DNA of 43,000 nt from positions 1-43,000 of the IMG/VR virus record IMGVR_UViG_3300032278_000023; one strand, 5' to 3'. Shown one piece after another: positions 33,601 to 41,302 of this stretch; within the stretch, counting starts at the first letter, position 1; each line of letters starts with the position of its first letter. The translations under genes were made by a program, and so were the position numbers. The stretch is from a virus. A model generated the notes under the pieces. That model worked only from the letters and a program-made list of their open reading frames with translations. It was not told the DNA's origin and did not search any database.

Positions 33601-33686
33601 ATCCTTATCACTATCGGTATCCATATCAGTATCACTATCAGGTTCTCATGGGATTAGGGCATGTATTCCATGCGGTTAGAGGTTGA
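33597..33686 (+). CDS. 29-residue Tyr-X repeat peptide (possible gene)
   Basis: A short frame begins at an ATGA overlap and reads MNP then YHYRYPYQYHYQ, a strict Tyr-X alternation, followed by VLMGLGHVF and a few residues. It is coded by the 6-base repeat described at 33606-33641. The overlap with the preceding stop is the kind used by real genes here, but its repeat origin and tiny size make it equally likely that the DNA repeat, not the peptide, is what matters. Confidence 0.3.
   Translation: MNPYHYRYPYQYHYQVLMGLGHVFHAVRG
33606..33641 (+). repeat. Six tandem TATCNN hexamers
   Basis: TATC occurs at 33606, 33612, 33618, 33624, 33630 and 33636, an exact 6-base period; the variable pairs are AC, GG, CA, AG, AC, AG. 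It is AT-richer than its surroundings and lies between the replication genes and rusA, so iterons or an unwinding element of an origin are plausible. Confidence 0.85.
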
Positions 33687-33690
33687 AGGG

Positions 33691-34071
33691 ATGAAGTTTC
33701 ATTGCGAGTTTGAGATGCCTGGGCTGCCGCCGAGCCCCAACGCCATGGGGAAGCACTGGGCTGAGAACCATCGTGTGAGGAAGCGTTGGAGGCGTGATGC
33801 CTTCCTGGCGTTCAAGGCTGCGGCGGGCCCGATGCCTCATTTGGATTGGATCCGAGTGCGTTACACTCGCAGGTCCAGCCGGGAACCGGATTCCGACAAC
33901 GCTGTCGCGGCGACGAAGAACCTGCAAGATGGGTTGACTGATGTGATTCGCGAGGTAAATCAGGCGTTTGACGATACGCCGAGCCAGTTGGCGGGGGAGT
34001 GGCGCTGGGAGAAGGCTGCTCGAGGCAAGGGAAGTATGTTAATCGAGATTTGGGGAGGGGTGACAGAGTGA
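33691..34071 (+). CDS. rusA: RusA-like Holliday junction resolvase
   Basis: This is 126 residues from ATG 33691. Upstream starts at 33661 and 33670 exist, but RusA proteins begin close to the PGLPPSPN motif, found here at about residue 10. The catalytic region EPDSDNAVAATKNLQDGL carries the acidic residues and lysine of the family, followed by the QAFDDTPSQL segment with a further Asp pair. RusA dimers cut four-way junctions, resolving recombination or replication intermediates before packaging. The end overlaps the next gene by GTGA. Confidence 0.85.
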   Translation: MKFHCEFEMPGLPPSPNAMGKHWAENHRVRKRWRRDAFLAFKAAAGPMPHLDWIRVRYTRRSSREPDSDNAVAATKNLQDGLTDVIREVNQAFDDTPSQLAGEWRWEKAARGKGSMLIEIWGGVTE

Positions 34072-34334
34072 CAGGACGAGAGCTCGTGGCGATGCCGATA
34101 CTGGATGCGATGAAGGCGAAGTGGGAAGAAGGGTTGAAGGAGTACGGGCGAGCTCCGGACGAGCCATTCAAGGGGGAGAAGGGTGTGTTCGAGCTCTTCG
34201 GTGAGCTGGTCGACGGGTTGAACTACTGCAACCAAGCCGAGGAGGAGGGTTTCGATGTGGCGAGTATCCGCGAGCATGTCCTGGCTGCGGCTGTCCTCAC
34301 CCGGCTGGCCGTGCGTGAGCAGGTGGAGCGATGA
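34068..34334 (+). CDS. Small protein of unknown function
   Basis: This is 88 residues, starting at GTG in the GTGA overlap with GGAGGGG upstream. Helical, with MKAKWEEGLKEYGRAPDEP, then GVFELFGELVDGLNYCNQAEE and a C-terminal LAAAVLTRLAVREQVE helix. The pattern resembles the MazG-like or dATP/dGTP-related small helical proteins seen in phages, but the four-helix metal motif is not clear, so I leave it unnamed. Confidence 0.6.
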   Translation: MTGRELVAMPILDAMKAKWEEGLKEYGRAPDEPFKGEKGVFELFGELVDGLNYCNQAEEEGFDVASIREHVLAAAVLTRLAVREQVER

Positions 34335-34606
34335 GCCTCGGGGATGACAGTCGGCTACCGGCGGGATTGGATGGCAAGGTCAATGCGGTGGAGTGGGTGA
34401 AGGGTTGGGAGGCGGGAGCTGTTCATGTCTGCGAGCGCCTGGCGTCTGGATTCCCACTGCTCGAGGTACAGCGTGAGGTGCAGATCATCCTCGAGACTCA
34501 TCGAGGTAAGTCGAGTGGTCATCGCCGACCTCGGAGGGGCAAGCCGAATGCTCGAGTGGCGATCACGGCGAGTCAGGGGAGTGGGTGGGAGTCACTCGGA
34601 GGATGA
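34331..34606 (+). CDS. Small protein of unknown function at end of early unit
   Basis: This is 91 residues starting at an ATGA overlap. The first 57 residues look folded and helical (DGKVNAVEWVKGWEAGAVHV, VQREVQIILETH), and the tail is Arg/Gly/Ser-rich and basic. It is the last gene before the 175-base gap ahead of the terminase. No family recognised. Confidence 0.55.
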   Translation: MSLGDDSRLPAGLDGKVNAVEWVKGWEAGAVHVCERLASGFPLLEVQREVQIILETHRGKSSGHRRPRRGKPNARVAITASQGSGWESLGG

Positions 34607-34635
34607 CTTTCTACTGACAAGTCCTTGCGCTGACA

Positions 34636-34664
34636 TTCAAGGCGTGGCACTGGTTCGTTATACT
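34636..34664 (+). promoter_or_regulatory. Weak candidate promoter for the terminase unit
   Basis: In the 175-base gap before the small terminase gene there is a good -10 TATACT (34659-34664). A -35 at 17 bases is poor (TTCAAG, 34636-34641). TGACAT lies too far upstream to pair with it. Nothing else is evident in the gap apart from the ribosome binding site AAGGAG before the ATG at 34782. Confidence 0.3.
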
Positions 34665-34781
34665 CGGCTCTTTCCAAACTGAATCCAACCTGATCCGTCC
34701 TTGCTGCTCTTCCCCCCAGAGGTGAGGAATCGGTGAGAGCGAACACAGGCAGGCTAGAGTTGCAAATAGCAAGGAGAAGCA

Positions 34782-35171
34782 ATGCCGTTCAAGCCAGGGC
34801 AGTCAGGCAATCCGGCTGGCAAGAAGCCGGGGACGCAGAACCGCAGCACGAAGGCGCTGAAGGATGCACTGCTCCGTGCCGGTGATCGTGCCGGCGGAGT
34901 GGATCCGGACGGCAACCCTCGAGGCGTCGAAGGCTGGCTGCTCGAGCTCGCCGCCGATGACCCGAAGGCATTCGCCTCGCTGCTTGGTCGACTGCTGCCC
35001 ACCGAGAGCAAGATCCAGACCGAGGGCCCGACCGTCGTGATCCGCGACTACAGTGGGGGGAAACGCCCAGGCCAGGCCGTGCCCGTGGCCGTGGCCGAGC
35101 TCTCGCCCGAGCCTGACGATTCCGAGCCGGGAGGGGGTACCGAAAGAAACGAAAGCGATGTCCTTCAATGA
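34782..35171 (+). CDS. terS: Small terminase subunit-like protein (DUF5681 type)
   Basis: This is 129 residues. The opening FKPGQSGNPAGKKPGTQNRS is the hallmark of DUF5681-type proteins found directly before large terminases. A helical domain (KALKDALLRAGDRAG, VEGWLLELAADDPKAFASLL) and an acidic disordered tail follow. It has a clear AAGGAG site and the terminase large subunit gene follows after 51 bases. It would recognise the packaging site and regulate the motor. The assignment is by family and synteny. Confidence 0.8.
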   Translation: MPFKPGQSGNPAGKKPGTQNRSTKALKDALLRAGDRAGGVDPDGNPRGVEGWLLELAADDPKAFASLLGRLLPTESKIQTEGPTVVIRDYSGGKRPGQAVPVAVAELSPEPDDSEPGGGTERNESDVLQ

Positions 35172-35222
35172 TCGCCTCGACACGGAATTTTTACCCAAAG
35201 CAACCTGCCCCTAGGGATACGC

Positions 35223-36677
35223 ATGGAAAAGGCTGAGATCACATTAGGTGTAGGTCACTACCCTGTTTTGGATGGCTTCATGGCGTGCCGTGAGCGTGTT
35301 TCTTGCATCATGGGTCCGCTGGGATCCGGTAAGACGTATGCTGCGGTGCAGCGGATTCTGGCTCAGATGACGGAGCAGGCACCCAACGCCCAGGGCGTCC
35401 GTCCCACCCGCTGGTTGGCTGTGAGGAACACCTACCCCGATTTGATGGGGACTACGGTGAAAGACTTCCAGTCTATTTTTGAGGGGCTGGGGACGATGAA
35501 GATGGGCGGCCTCGAGCCCCCCACATTCAGGGTTCAGTTCCAGCTCGAGGACGGTACGAAGGTCAAGTCGGAGGTGATATTCCTGGCTCTGGACCGAGAC
35601 GATGCGGTGCGGAAGTTGCGAGGCTATCAGGTCACCGGGATCTGGTTGAACGAGACGAAGGAGCTGGTCAAGTCGATTGTGGACATGGCTGACCTACGTC
35701 ACGGTCGATATCCGTCGATTGTCTCCGGGGGCGTCCGTCCTACATGGAACGGGATGCTCGGCGACACGAATGCTCCGGACGAGGACCACTGGTACTTCAG
35801 TTTGGCCGAGGAAACCAAGCCGAAAGGCTGGGAGTTTTTTCGTCAACCCGGCGGAGTCTTCCCCGGTACGAAGGAGGGGGAGTGGATTTCCAACCCTGAC
35901 TCGGAAAATCTCGAGAACCTTCCGATTGGGTACTACACCCAGGGCCTCGAGGGGAAAGATCCCGATTGGATACGGGTGATGCTATCCAATGAATACGGAT
36001 TTGTGGTGGATGGTAAGCCGGTCCATCCTGAGTATGTGGATTCAGTCCACTGCGCCTCGGAAAACATTGAAGTCGACAAGCGGTATCCGCTGATTATTGG
36101 CGTGGATTTTGGCCGTACCCCGGCTGCCGCCATTACCCAGTGTATCGAAGACATAGGCCGCCGTGTCATCATTGACGAGATGACCAGCGAGGACATGAGC
36201 GCAGCGGTTTTTGGGCCCGAGCTCAAGCGATACCTCGATGCTCACTATCAAGGGATGCCCGTAGAAGTATGGTGCGACCCCTCCGGTGGAGCGCAGAGTC
36301 AGGCCACCGAAGACACCCCAATCCGCATCATGCGCGCTGCGGGTATCCCTGCTCGCCCGTGCGAAAGCAACAACCCGGACCTTCGTAGAGCTGCGATTTC
36401 CAACCCCGCCATGCGTGTGTGTATGGATGGAAAGCCTGCTCTGCTTGTGAGCCCCAAGGCGAAGATGATCCGCAAGGGACTGATGGGTGGATTCAGTTAC
36501 CGCCGCATGAAGATTACCGGGACCGAGCGATACACAGACGCGCCGGATAAGAATGTCTACAGCCATCCCGTTGAAGCCTGCGAGTATGCGTTGATGGGTG
36601 GAGGCGAAGGGCGCGATGCCTTGATGCCTGCACAACGCAACGGGAAAACCCCTTCACAAACCCACGCAATTTTCTAA
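35223..36677 (+). CDS. terL: Terminase large subunit
   Basis: This is 484 residues. The ATPase half carries Walker A GPLGSGKT at 31-38 and a Walker B-type GIWLNE at 139-144, and the nuclease half begins with the metal-binding GVDFGRTPAA (Asp295). Later acidic residues such as the Asp in VEVWCDPSG fit the RNase H-like fold. It drives DNA into the prohead and cuts the concatemer. The length is normal. It lies between terS and the small head genes leading to the portal. Confidence 0.95.
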   Translation: MEKAEITLGVGHYPVLDGFMACRERVSCIMGPLGSGKTYAAVQRILAQMTEQAPNAQGVRPTRWLAVRNTYPDLMGTTVKDFQSIFEGLGTMKMGGLEPPTFRVQFQLEDGTKVKSEVIFLALDRDDAVRKLRGYQVTGIWLNETKELVKSIVDMADLRHGRYPSIVSGGVRPTWNGMLGDTNAPDEDHWYFSLAEETKPKGWEFFRQPGGVFPGTKEGEWISNPDSENLENLPIGYYTQGLEGKDPDWIRVMLSNEYGFVVDGKPVHPEYVDSVHCASENIEVDKRYPLIIGVDFGRTPAAAITQCIEDIGRRVIIDEMTSEDMSAAVFGPELKRYLDAHYQGMPVEVWCDPSGGAQSQATEDTPIRIMRAAGIPARPCESNNPDLRRAAISNPAMRVCMDGKPALLVSPKAKMIRKGLMGGFSYRRMKITGTERYTDAPDKNVYSHPVEACEYALMGGGEGRDALMPAQRNGKTPSQTHAIF

Positions 36678-36693
36678 CGCACTAAGGGAGTCG

Positions 36694-37248
36694 ATGATGC
36701 AGTGGGATCTGGAGAAAATGACGGAGAGTTGGAACAACTTCTGGGATCAGGTGCGGGAGGATGCCCTGAATGAACATATTGATCCAGGCGATCCCGCGCA
36801 CCCCATCTACACGAGTGGATCAACCTACGGCGTCCCGGCCCCGCCTTCGGGTGGAATTTCCTCTTCCTCCACTCTGGGTGTCTATATGGCCCCCGATTAC
36901 GGGGCCCGCAGTGCCGGGATGCTGGGTGGCGCTGCGTACCGATCGGCCCGCCGAGCGGCTGGTATTCTAGGCATTCCTTCACGCACGGGACCAGTCCAGA
37001 GGGTGGGCTCCAACTATGTCTCCCCGCTTGGGCCTGGGCTCCCCGGCCCTCCGCCTCCCGCCCCCCGCCCCGAAGATGAGCCGCCCGACGCCAGCAACCC
37101 ACTTATGCCTAACCCGACAGGCCCTGATCCCCAAGGCCCCAACGACGATCTCGATGGCCGACCGGGTGGTGGAGGCTGGGGACCGGGAAGCAACGATCAC
37201 AACATGCCAGGGCGGCGCAGCTCCAGGGCCAAAAGACTAACGGGATAG
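36694..37248 (+). CDS. Proline/glycine-rich protein of unknown function
   Basis: This is 184 residues. Only the first 35 residues (TESWNNFWDQVREDAL) look helical; the rest is Pro/Gly/Ser/Asp-rich and disordered, with an ARSAGMLGGAAYRSARRAAG basic segment in the middle and long proline stretches near 118-130. Ribosome binding site GGGAG. It occupies the gap between the large terminase and the acetyltransferase-like gene. No family recognised; a minor head protein or linker is a guess. Confidence 0.65.
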   Translation: MMQWDLEKMTESWNNFWDQVREDALNEHIDPGDPAHPIYTSGSTYGVPAPPSGGISSSSTLGVYMAPDYGARSAGMLGGAAYRSARRAAGILGIPSRTGPVQRVGSNYVSPLGPGLPGPPPPAPRPEDEPPDASNPLMPNPTGPDPQGPNDDLDGRPGGGGWGPGSNDHNMPGRRSSRAKRLTG

Positions 37249-37252
37249 GCTA

Positions 37253-37648
37253 GTGAACTACATCCGAGAAGAAAAGAACCGATTAGAAGCAGCCAAAGAG
37301 GCTATGGAGTGGGGTTACCCGAGGCCAATACCAGACGAAGAAGCAGAGCAAGCGATGTGGGTCCGTTCCGGCGATTCAGTCCTGGCTTGGTTTATAGATG
37401 GTCCACGCGAAGAGGAAGTGATTGTACACTGTTGTGCTAGGAAGGATCGGCGTGGGAACCTGGGTACGCCCCGCGAAATGCTCGCGTTGGAAATCATAGC
37501 GGAGTTGATGGGAGCCAAACGAATCTATTCGGTTACGGGATTGCCGGGGCAAGATGAGAGAATCCCCCGGAAGGCAATGAGAAGATACCTGCGGATGCGC
37601 GGGTGGACACAAACTGAATTCGGAAACTACAAAGACCTAGGAGAATGA
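37253..37648 (+). CDS. GNAT-like protein near portal
   Basis: This is 131 residues with a GTG start at 37253. The segment VIVHCCARKDRRGN, a helix with MLALEIIAELMGAKRIYSVT and the ending AMRRYLRMRGWTQTEF look like the second half of an acetyltransferase (GNAT) fold; T7-like phages carry a comparable small protein (gp13 type) in the virion region. The acetyl-CoA loop is not convincing, so it may have only the fold. It lies four bases after the previous gene. Confidence 0.6.
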   Translation: MNYIREEKNRLEAAKEAMEWGYPRPIPDEEAEQAMWVRSGDSVLAWFIDGPREEEVIVHCCARKDRRGNLGTPREMLALEIIAELMGAKRIYSVTGLPGQDERIPRKAMRRYLRMRGWTQTEFGNYKDLGE

Positions 37649-37649
37649 A

Positions 37650-37898
37650 ATGGGAGTTGAAGCCTTACTTATAGCGAGTCTCGTATCGACGGTAGTCTCG
37701 GCTGCGACACAGCCAGAGATGCCGGAAGTACCTGAACCTGAAACACCGGCTTTGGCTCCTGAAGAAGCCAAGCGAAGTGCGGAAGCGCGGCGCAGAAAAG
37801 TCCGGTCTGGCGGAAGAGCTTCCACTCGGCTGACACAACCACTGGGTGGACCGCAGATGGCTCCGCCGACTGGTGCGACAAAGATCACGGGGGGGTAG
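37650..37898 (+). CDS. Small head/tail protein, paralogue 1
   Basis: This is 82 residues. A hydrophobic N-terminal stretch (VEALLIASLVSTVVSAA) is followed by a Pro/Glu-rich linker and a basic segment ending in TRLTQPLGG, QMAPPTGA and ITGG. The C-terminal 25 residues are repeated in the next gene. T7-like phages place small structural proteins with similar short Gly-rich tails (gp6.7 or gp7.3 type) just before the portal, which is my best guess. The stop lies one base before the next ATG. Confidence 0.6.
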   Translation: MGVEALLIASLVSTVVSAATQPEMPEVPEPETPALAPEEAKRSAEARRRKVRSGGRASTRLTQPLGGPQMAPPTGATKITGG

Positions 37899-37902
37899 TA
37901 TG
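37830..37902 (+). repeat. Direct repeat upstream of portal, unit 1
   Basis: About 73 bases, from CTGACACAACCAC to the next ATG, recur 268 bases downstream at 38098-38170 with around a dozen substitutions. Both units end with an identical ATCACGGGGGGGTAGTATGG, including a seven-G run that acts as the ribosome binding site region of the following gene. Confidence 0.8.
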
Positions 37903-38166
37903 GGCCTTGCAATGTACGACGAGCTTGAACGACAGGCACCTGGGGCTGGACGCGCTCTCTTCGGGCCCACCTTCGATAAGCCAATCGCTAAACGAGACGC
38001 TCGGTCGAAAAAGTCGAAGTCGGATACCGCATCCCGGTATCATAGTTTGGCCCGTGGGGGTAGAGAAGCACGTTCTGGCATAAGGTCTTCCGCGAGGTTG
38101 ACACAACCACTCGGTGGATCGCAGATGGCTCTGCCGACTGGAGCGGGAAGGATCACGGGGGGGTAG
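37900..38166 (+). CDS. Small head/tail protein, paralogue 2
   Basis: This is 88 residues from ATG 37900. The C-terminus RLTQPLGGSQMALPTGA followed by RITGG nearly repeats the end of the preceding gene, and the basic middle (REARSGIRSS) is also similar; the N-termini differ (MYDELERQAPGAGRALFGP here). Stop TAG and the portal ATG are joined in the same TAGTATGG context as the previous junction, so the duplication includes the translation signals. Confidence 0.6.
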   Translation: MGLAMYDELERQAPGAGRALFGPTFDKPIAKRDARSKKSKSDTASRYHSLARGGREARSGIRSSARLTQPLGGSQMALPTGAGRITGG

Positions 38167-38170
38167 TATG
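38098..38170 (+). repeat. Direct repeat upstream of portal, unit 2
   Basis: This is the second copy of the repeat at 37830-37902. It ends at the portal start codon, so the portal has inherited the same start context as the small paralogue gene before it. Confidence 0.8.
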
Positions 38171-39823
38171 GCTAAGAATGTCGAAGACTGTTTACGGCGT
38201 CTAAATGAACTTGAGGGCCGACGCCACAACTGGGATAGCCACTGGCAAGAAGTGGCTGAACGGGTGTGGCCGGCGGCGGATGAGTTCCTGACAACGCGAA
38301 GTGTAGGCGAAAAGCGAAGCACCAAGATATATGATGCGACGGCTGCGATGGCGCTGGAGAAGTTTGCTGCCGCCCTGGAGTCCATGCTCACGCCTCGGGC
38401 TCACAAGTGGCACTCACTACGCTCTACGGATGAGAACTTGAACCGTGATCCTTCGGTGAAGGTCTGGTTTGAAGAAGTGGCGCGCATCATGTTCCAGGCG
38501 CGCAACTCTCCTAACGCTGGGTACTACTCCCAAATGCACGAGGGCTACAAGTCCCTGGGTGCTTTTGGTAACTCGTGCCTATTCGTAGATGAGCCCCGAG
38601 ACGGTCGCGGTGGGGTCACCTATGTCCAGTGCCATGTGGGCTCGGTGTATATCGAGATCAACCCGGCACGGCGTATCGATACCATCTACCGCAAGTACAC
38701 GATGAGTGCGAAGGCTGCCGCGCAGGAGTGGGGCGCTGAGAACCTGCCGGACAAGATCGCCCAGGCGCTAGAACAACCGGACCAGCTCTACAAGCAGTTT
38801 GAGTTTTTGCACGTTGTGATGCCTCGGATGGATTACGACAAAGAGCGGAAAGACGCGGAGGGTATGCCGTGGCTCTCGTACCATATCGGCATCGATGACA
38901 AGGCCATGATCGATGAGGGCGGCTATCACGAGATGCCGTATCTCTACTCCCGCTACACGGTGAATCCCACCGAGATGTACGGGCGATCCCCGGCGATGCT
39001 GGTCCTGCCTTCAATCAAAATGGCGCAGGAGATGCAGAAGACCTTTATCCGAGCTGGTCACAAGTTGGTTGACCCGCCCCTACTCCTTCACGATGACGGA
39101 GTATTGGGTACGGGCAGCAAGCAGGTACGACTCACGCCCGGAGGACTCAACTACGGCGGCGTGGACGCCAATGGTCGCCCGCTGATCCAGCCGCTCCAAA
39201 CAGGGGCTCGCCTGGACATCACCGAGGGGATGCTCGAAAAGGAGCGTGCCGTTATCAACGATGCGTTTCTGGTCACGTTGTTCCAGCTCCTGCTGGACAA
39301 GCCCTACATGACGGCGACCGAGGCGCTGATCCGCGCCCAGGAGAAGGGTCAGCTTCTGGCTCCCACCGTGGGCCGGCAGCAGTCGGAGATGTTGGGTCCG
39401 CAAATCCATCGAGAGTTTTCTATCCTTCAGCGCCAGGGGATGCTGCCCCCGATACCGCAGCCTCTGCTTGAGGCTAGCGGCGAGTATGAGATTGGCTACG
39501 AGAGCCCTTCCATGCGGATGCAGCGCACCGAGGAGCTGGTGGGAATCCAGCGGACGATGGAGATGGTGGCCCCGTTTGCCGAGGCAGACCCGAGCATCCT
39601 GTCCATCTTCAATACGGAGGAGATCATTCGTCTCTCCGCCGACATCAATGGAGCCCCAGCCACCATACTGAAGACTCCAGATGAGATGGAGCAGGTGCGT
39701 CAGCAGCAGCAGCAGCAAGCGCAGCAGCAGCAGATGATGGCGGCCATGACACAAGCCGCGCCTGCGATGAAGGATATGGCGCAGGCCCAGGCGGCACTAC
39801 CGGAGGAGGCAGGCGGTGCGTGA
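38168..39823 (+). CDS. Portal (head-tail connector) protein, complete second copy
   Basis: This is 551 residues from ATG 38168; the frame is open further upstream, but that part is the shadow of the small paralogue and 38168 has the G-run start context. It matches T7 gp8-type connectors: an N-terminal RRLNELEGRRHNWDSHWQEV helix, the KIYDATAAMALEKFAAAL segment, LTPRAHKWHSL, MEMQ-type helices in the stem region, and a Gln-rich C-terminus. Twelve copies form the ring at one vertex that takes the terminase and later the tail. It overlaps the Bbp19-like gene by eight bases, as in the first copy. Confidence 0.95.
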   Translation: MAKNVEDCLRRLNELEGRRHNWDSHWQEVAERVWPAADEFLTTRSVGEKRSTKIYDATAAMALEKFAAALESMLTPRAHKWHSLRSTDENLNRDPSVKVWFEEVARIMFQARNSPNAGYYSQMHEGYKSLGAFGNSCLFVDEPRDGRGGVTYVQCHVGSVYIEINPARRIDTIYRKYTMSAKAAAQEWGAENLPDKIAQALEQPDQLYKQFEFLHVVMPRMDYDKERKDAEGMPWLSYHIGIDDKAMIDEGGYHEMPYLYSRYTVNPTEMYGRSPAMLVLPSIKMAQEMQKTFIRAGHKLVDPPLLLHDDGVLGTGSKQVRLTPGGLNYGGVDANGRPLIQPLQTGARLDITEGMLEKERAVINDAFLVTLFQLLLDKPYMTATEALIRAQEKGQLLAPTVGRQQSEMLGPQIHREFSILQRQGMLPPIPQPLLEASGEYEIGYESPSMRMQRTEELVGIQRTMEMVAPFAEADPSILSIFNTEEIIRLSADINGAPATILKTPDEMEQVRQQQQQQAQQQQMMAAMTQAAPAMKDMAQAQAALPEEAGGA

Positions 39824-40064
39824 TCTCCTGATAGAGCGGAGTCAGGCATACAAACAGACGTTCGACGGTGAACCGTCTGGGAAGGTGATGGCCGATCTGG
39901 AAAGGTTTTGCCACGCGAATACCACTACTCACGTTGGGGGCGATAGTCACGGGACCGCCCAGCTTGAGGGTCGCCGTCAGGTCTGGCTGCGGATTCAGGG
40001 TTATCTGTCACTGAGTGAGGGCGACATAGGGGAGATGGTTGAGACTGCGGAAACAGATGGTTGA
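39816..40064 (+). CDS. Bbp19-like small phage protein, second copy
   Basis: This is 82 residues with a GTG start, the equivalent of 585-833. The core ADLERFCHANTTTHVGGDSHG and EGRRQVWLRIQGYL is nearly the same, while the first third and the acidic C-terminus differ. The overlap with the portal stop is retained exactly, which favours the GTG start in both. Confidence 0.8.
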   Translation: MRDLLIERSQAYKQTFDGEPSGKVMADLERFCHANTTTHVGGDSHGTAQLEGRRQVWLRIQGYLSLSEGDIGEMVETAETDG

Positions 40065-40269
40065 GCCCGTGAAGAAAATTCCTACGGGTCGCAGGTTCGA
40101 CTGCGATTGCCACCCTAATGCCGCCGGGGCACATCATTTCGATGAGGACTTACTTTGTTCGTGGTGTGGGGTCAGGTGGAGTAAACATCAGCGCACTGGG
40201 TTCCAGTGTATAGGAGAGAGTGATAAGACATGGCAGCAGAAGAAATCGGAGTTAGCGCGGAGAGTGTGA
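40057..40269 (+). CDS. Small zinc-binding protein overlapping the scaffold gene, second copy
   Basis: This is 70 residues from ATG 40057, which overlaps the previous stop by eight bases. It keeps CDCHPN, HHFDE, CSWCG and a later cysteine in GFQCIG, like the copy at 838-1071. The final TWQQKKS motif is conserved partly because the same DNA encodes the scaffold start MAAEE. The frames overlap by 40 bases here and 67 in the first copy. Confidence 0.65.
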   Translation: MVEPVKKIPTGRRFDCDCHPNAAGAHHFDEDLLCSWCGVRWSKHQRTGFQCIGESDKTWQQKKSELARRV

Positions 40270-41090
40270 CGAGCGGCGAGCCTTCGGGATCAGCCGAGGT
40301 CACCACATCGGAACCGTCTGGAAACTGGACCGAGGGACTGGCGGAAGACTCTCAGGGGTATATCGAGAACAAGGGCTGGAGCGGGGCTGAGCAGATGCTT
40401 GACTCGTACCGGAACCTTGAGAAGTCGATGGGAGCCCCTGCGGATCAGATTGTACACCTTCCCAAAGACGCGGAAGACGCGGAAGGCTGGAACAATGTCT
40501 ACACGAGACTGGGCAGGCCCGAGACGGCAGACGGCTATAAGCTGTCCGAGACTCCGGTTCCCGAAGGCGCGATGGATCTGACGGGGGATCTCAAGCAGTG
40601 GGCGCACGAGGCTGGTTTGAGTCAGGCCCAGACTGCCCGCCTGCATGAGCGGTACAACGGGAGGCTGTCCGAGCTGGTGCAGGAGCAGCATCAGAAAGGA
40701 GCTGAAGTCGCCCAGGCGGAAGAGGCCGCACTCAAAAAGGAGTGGGGCTCAGCCTGGGATGAGAATATCGCGGCGGCTACGCGCTTCCGGCAGCGGTTCG
40801 GGATTGACGGCGAGACGATTGACAAGCTAGAGGGCGCGCTGGGCTTGAAGGGCGTACTGGAACTGACAGCGAAGATCGGGCGCGGTCTAGGGGAGCATGC
40901 GATGCCTACAGGGTCTGAAGAGGACAGTGGGAACGGTCTAGCCTTCGGGATGACCCCCGGAGCGGCCAAAGCCAAGATCGATGAGCTTATGCTCGATAAG
41001 GAGTTTATGGGGCAATATGTGGATGGACGCCCCCAGGCTGTAGACCGGATGACCCGGCTGCATAGTCTGGCTCACCCAGAATCTGAATGA
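40230..41090 (+). CDS. Capsid scaffolding protein, second copy
   Basis: This is 286 residues, the same length as the copy at 1005-1865. ENKGWSGAEQMLDSYRNLEK and ATRFRQRFGID are conserved. Most differences are in the N-terminal 30 residues and in the charged helix around 145-165. The start is fixed by the conserved MAAEE sequence and the overlap with the zinc-protein gene. Confidence 0.88.
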   Translation: MAAEEIGVSAESVTSGEPSGSAEVTTSEPSGNWTEGLAEDSQGYIENKGWSGAEQMLDSYRNLEKSMGAPADQIVHLPKDAEDAEGWNNVYTRLGRPETADGYKLSETPVPEGAMDLTGDLKQWAHEAGLSQAQTARLHERYNGRLSELVQEQHQKGAEVAQAEEAALKKEWGSAWDENIAAATRFRQRFGIDGETIDKLEGALGLKGVLELTAKIGRGLGEHAMPTGSEEDSGNGLAFGMTPGAAKAKIDELMLDKEFMGQYVDGRPQAVDRMTRLHSLAHPESE

Positions 41091-41096
41091 TACTCC

Positions 41097-41126
41097 TTGC
41101 CACGGTCACCAACCCGTGCATATGAT
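41097..41126 (+). promoter_or_regulatory. Candidate sigma70-type promoter upstream of capsid, second copy
   Basis: TTGCCA (41097-41102) and TATGAT (41121-41126), spaced 18, match five of six consensus bases each. This is the better of the two aligned sites (compare 1879-1908). The spacer holds the inverted repeat CACGG/CCGTG, different in sequence from the one in the first copy but in the same place. Confidence 0.5.
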
Positions 41127-41159
41127 GTAATCAGTACCAATTTTACACAGCAGCAAACA

Positions 41160-41298
41160 GGCCCCGGCGTGGCGACCGGGTAAGCCTTCCAGCCAAAACA
41201 AAAATCGGCCCCGGTGTGGCATCCGGACAAGCCTTGGAAGCCGTTTGAACCTGCTGGCCCCGGCAACGGATAAGCCTCGCAAAATACTAGAGGCTTAT
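41160..41298 (+). promoter_or_regulatory. Structured capsid mRNA leader, second copy
   Basis: It has the same three stem-loops and ribosome-site stem as 1942-2080 with identical spacing. Inside this span three bases differ, all C/T: one at the closing pair or loop of element 1, one at an unpaired base in element 2, and one in the loop of the last stem. None disrupts the main stems. Confidence 0.6.
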
Positions 41299-41302
41299 TC
41301 AA

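Noticed and set aside
34645-34662. TGGCAC resembling the first half of a sigma54 promoter
   Set aside because: The required second half (TTGCA or TTGCT) at the right spacing is absent.
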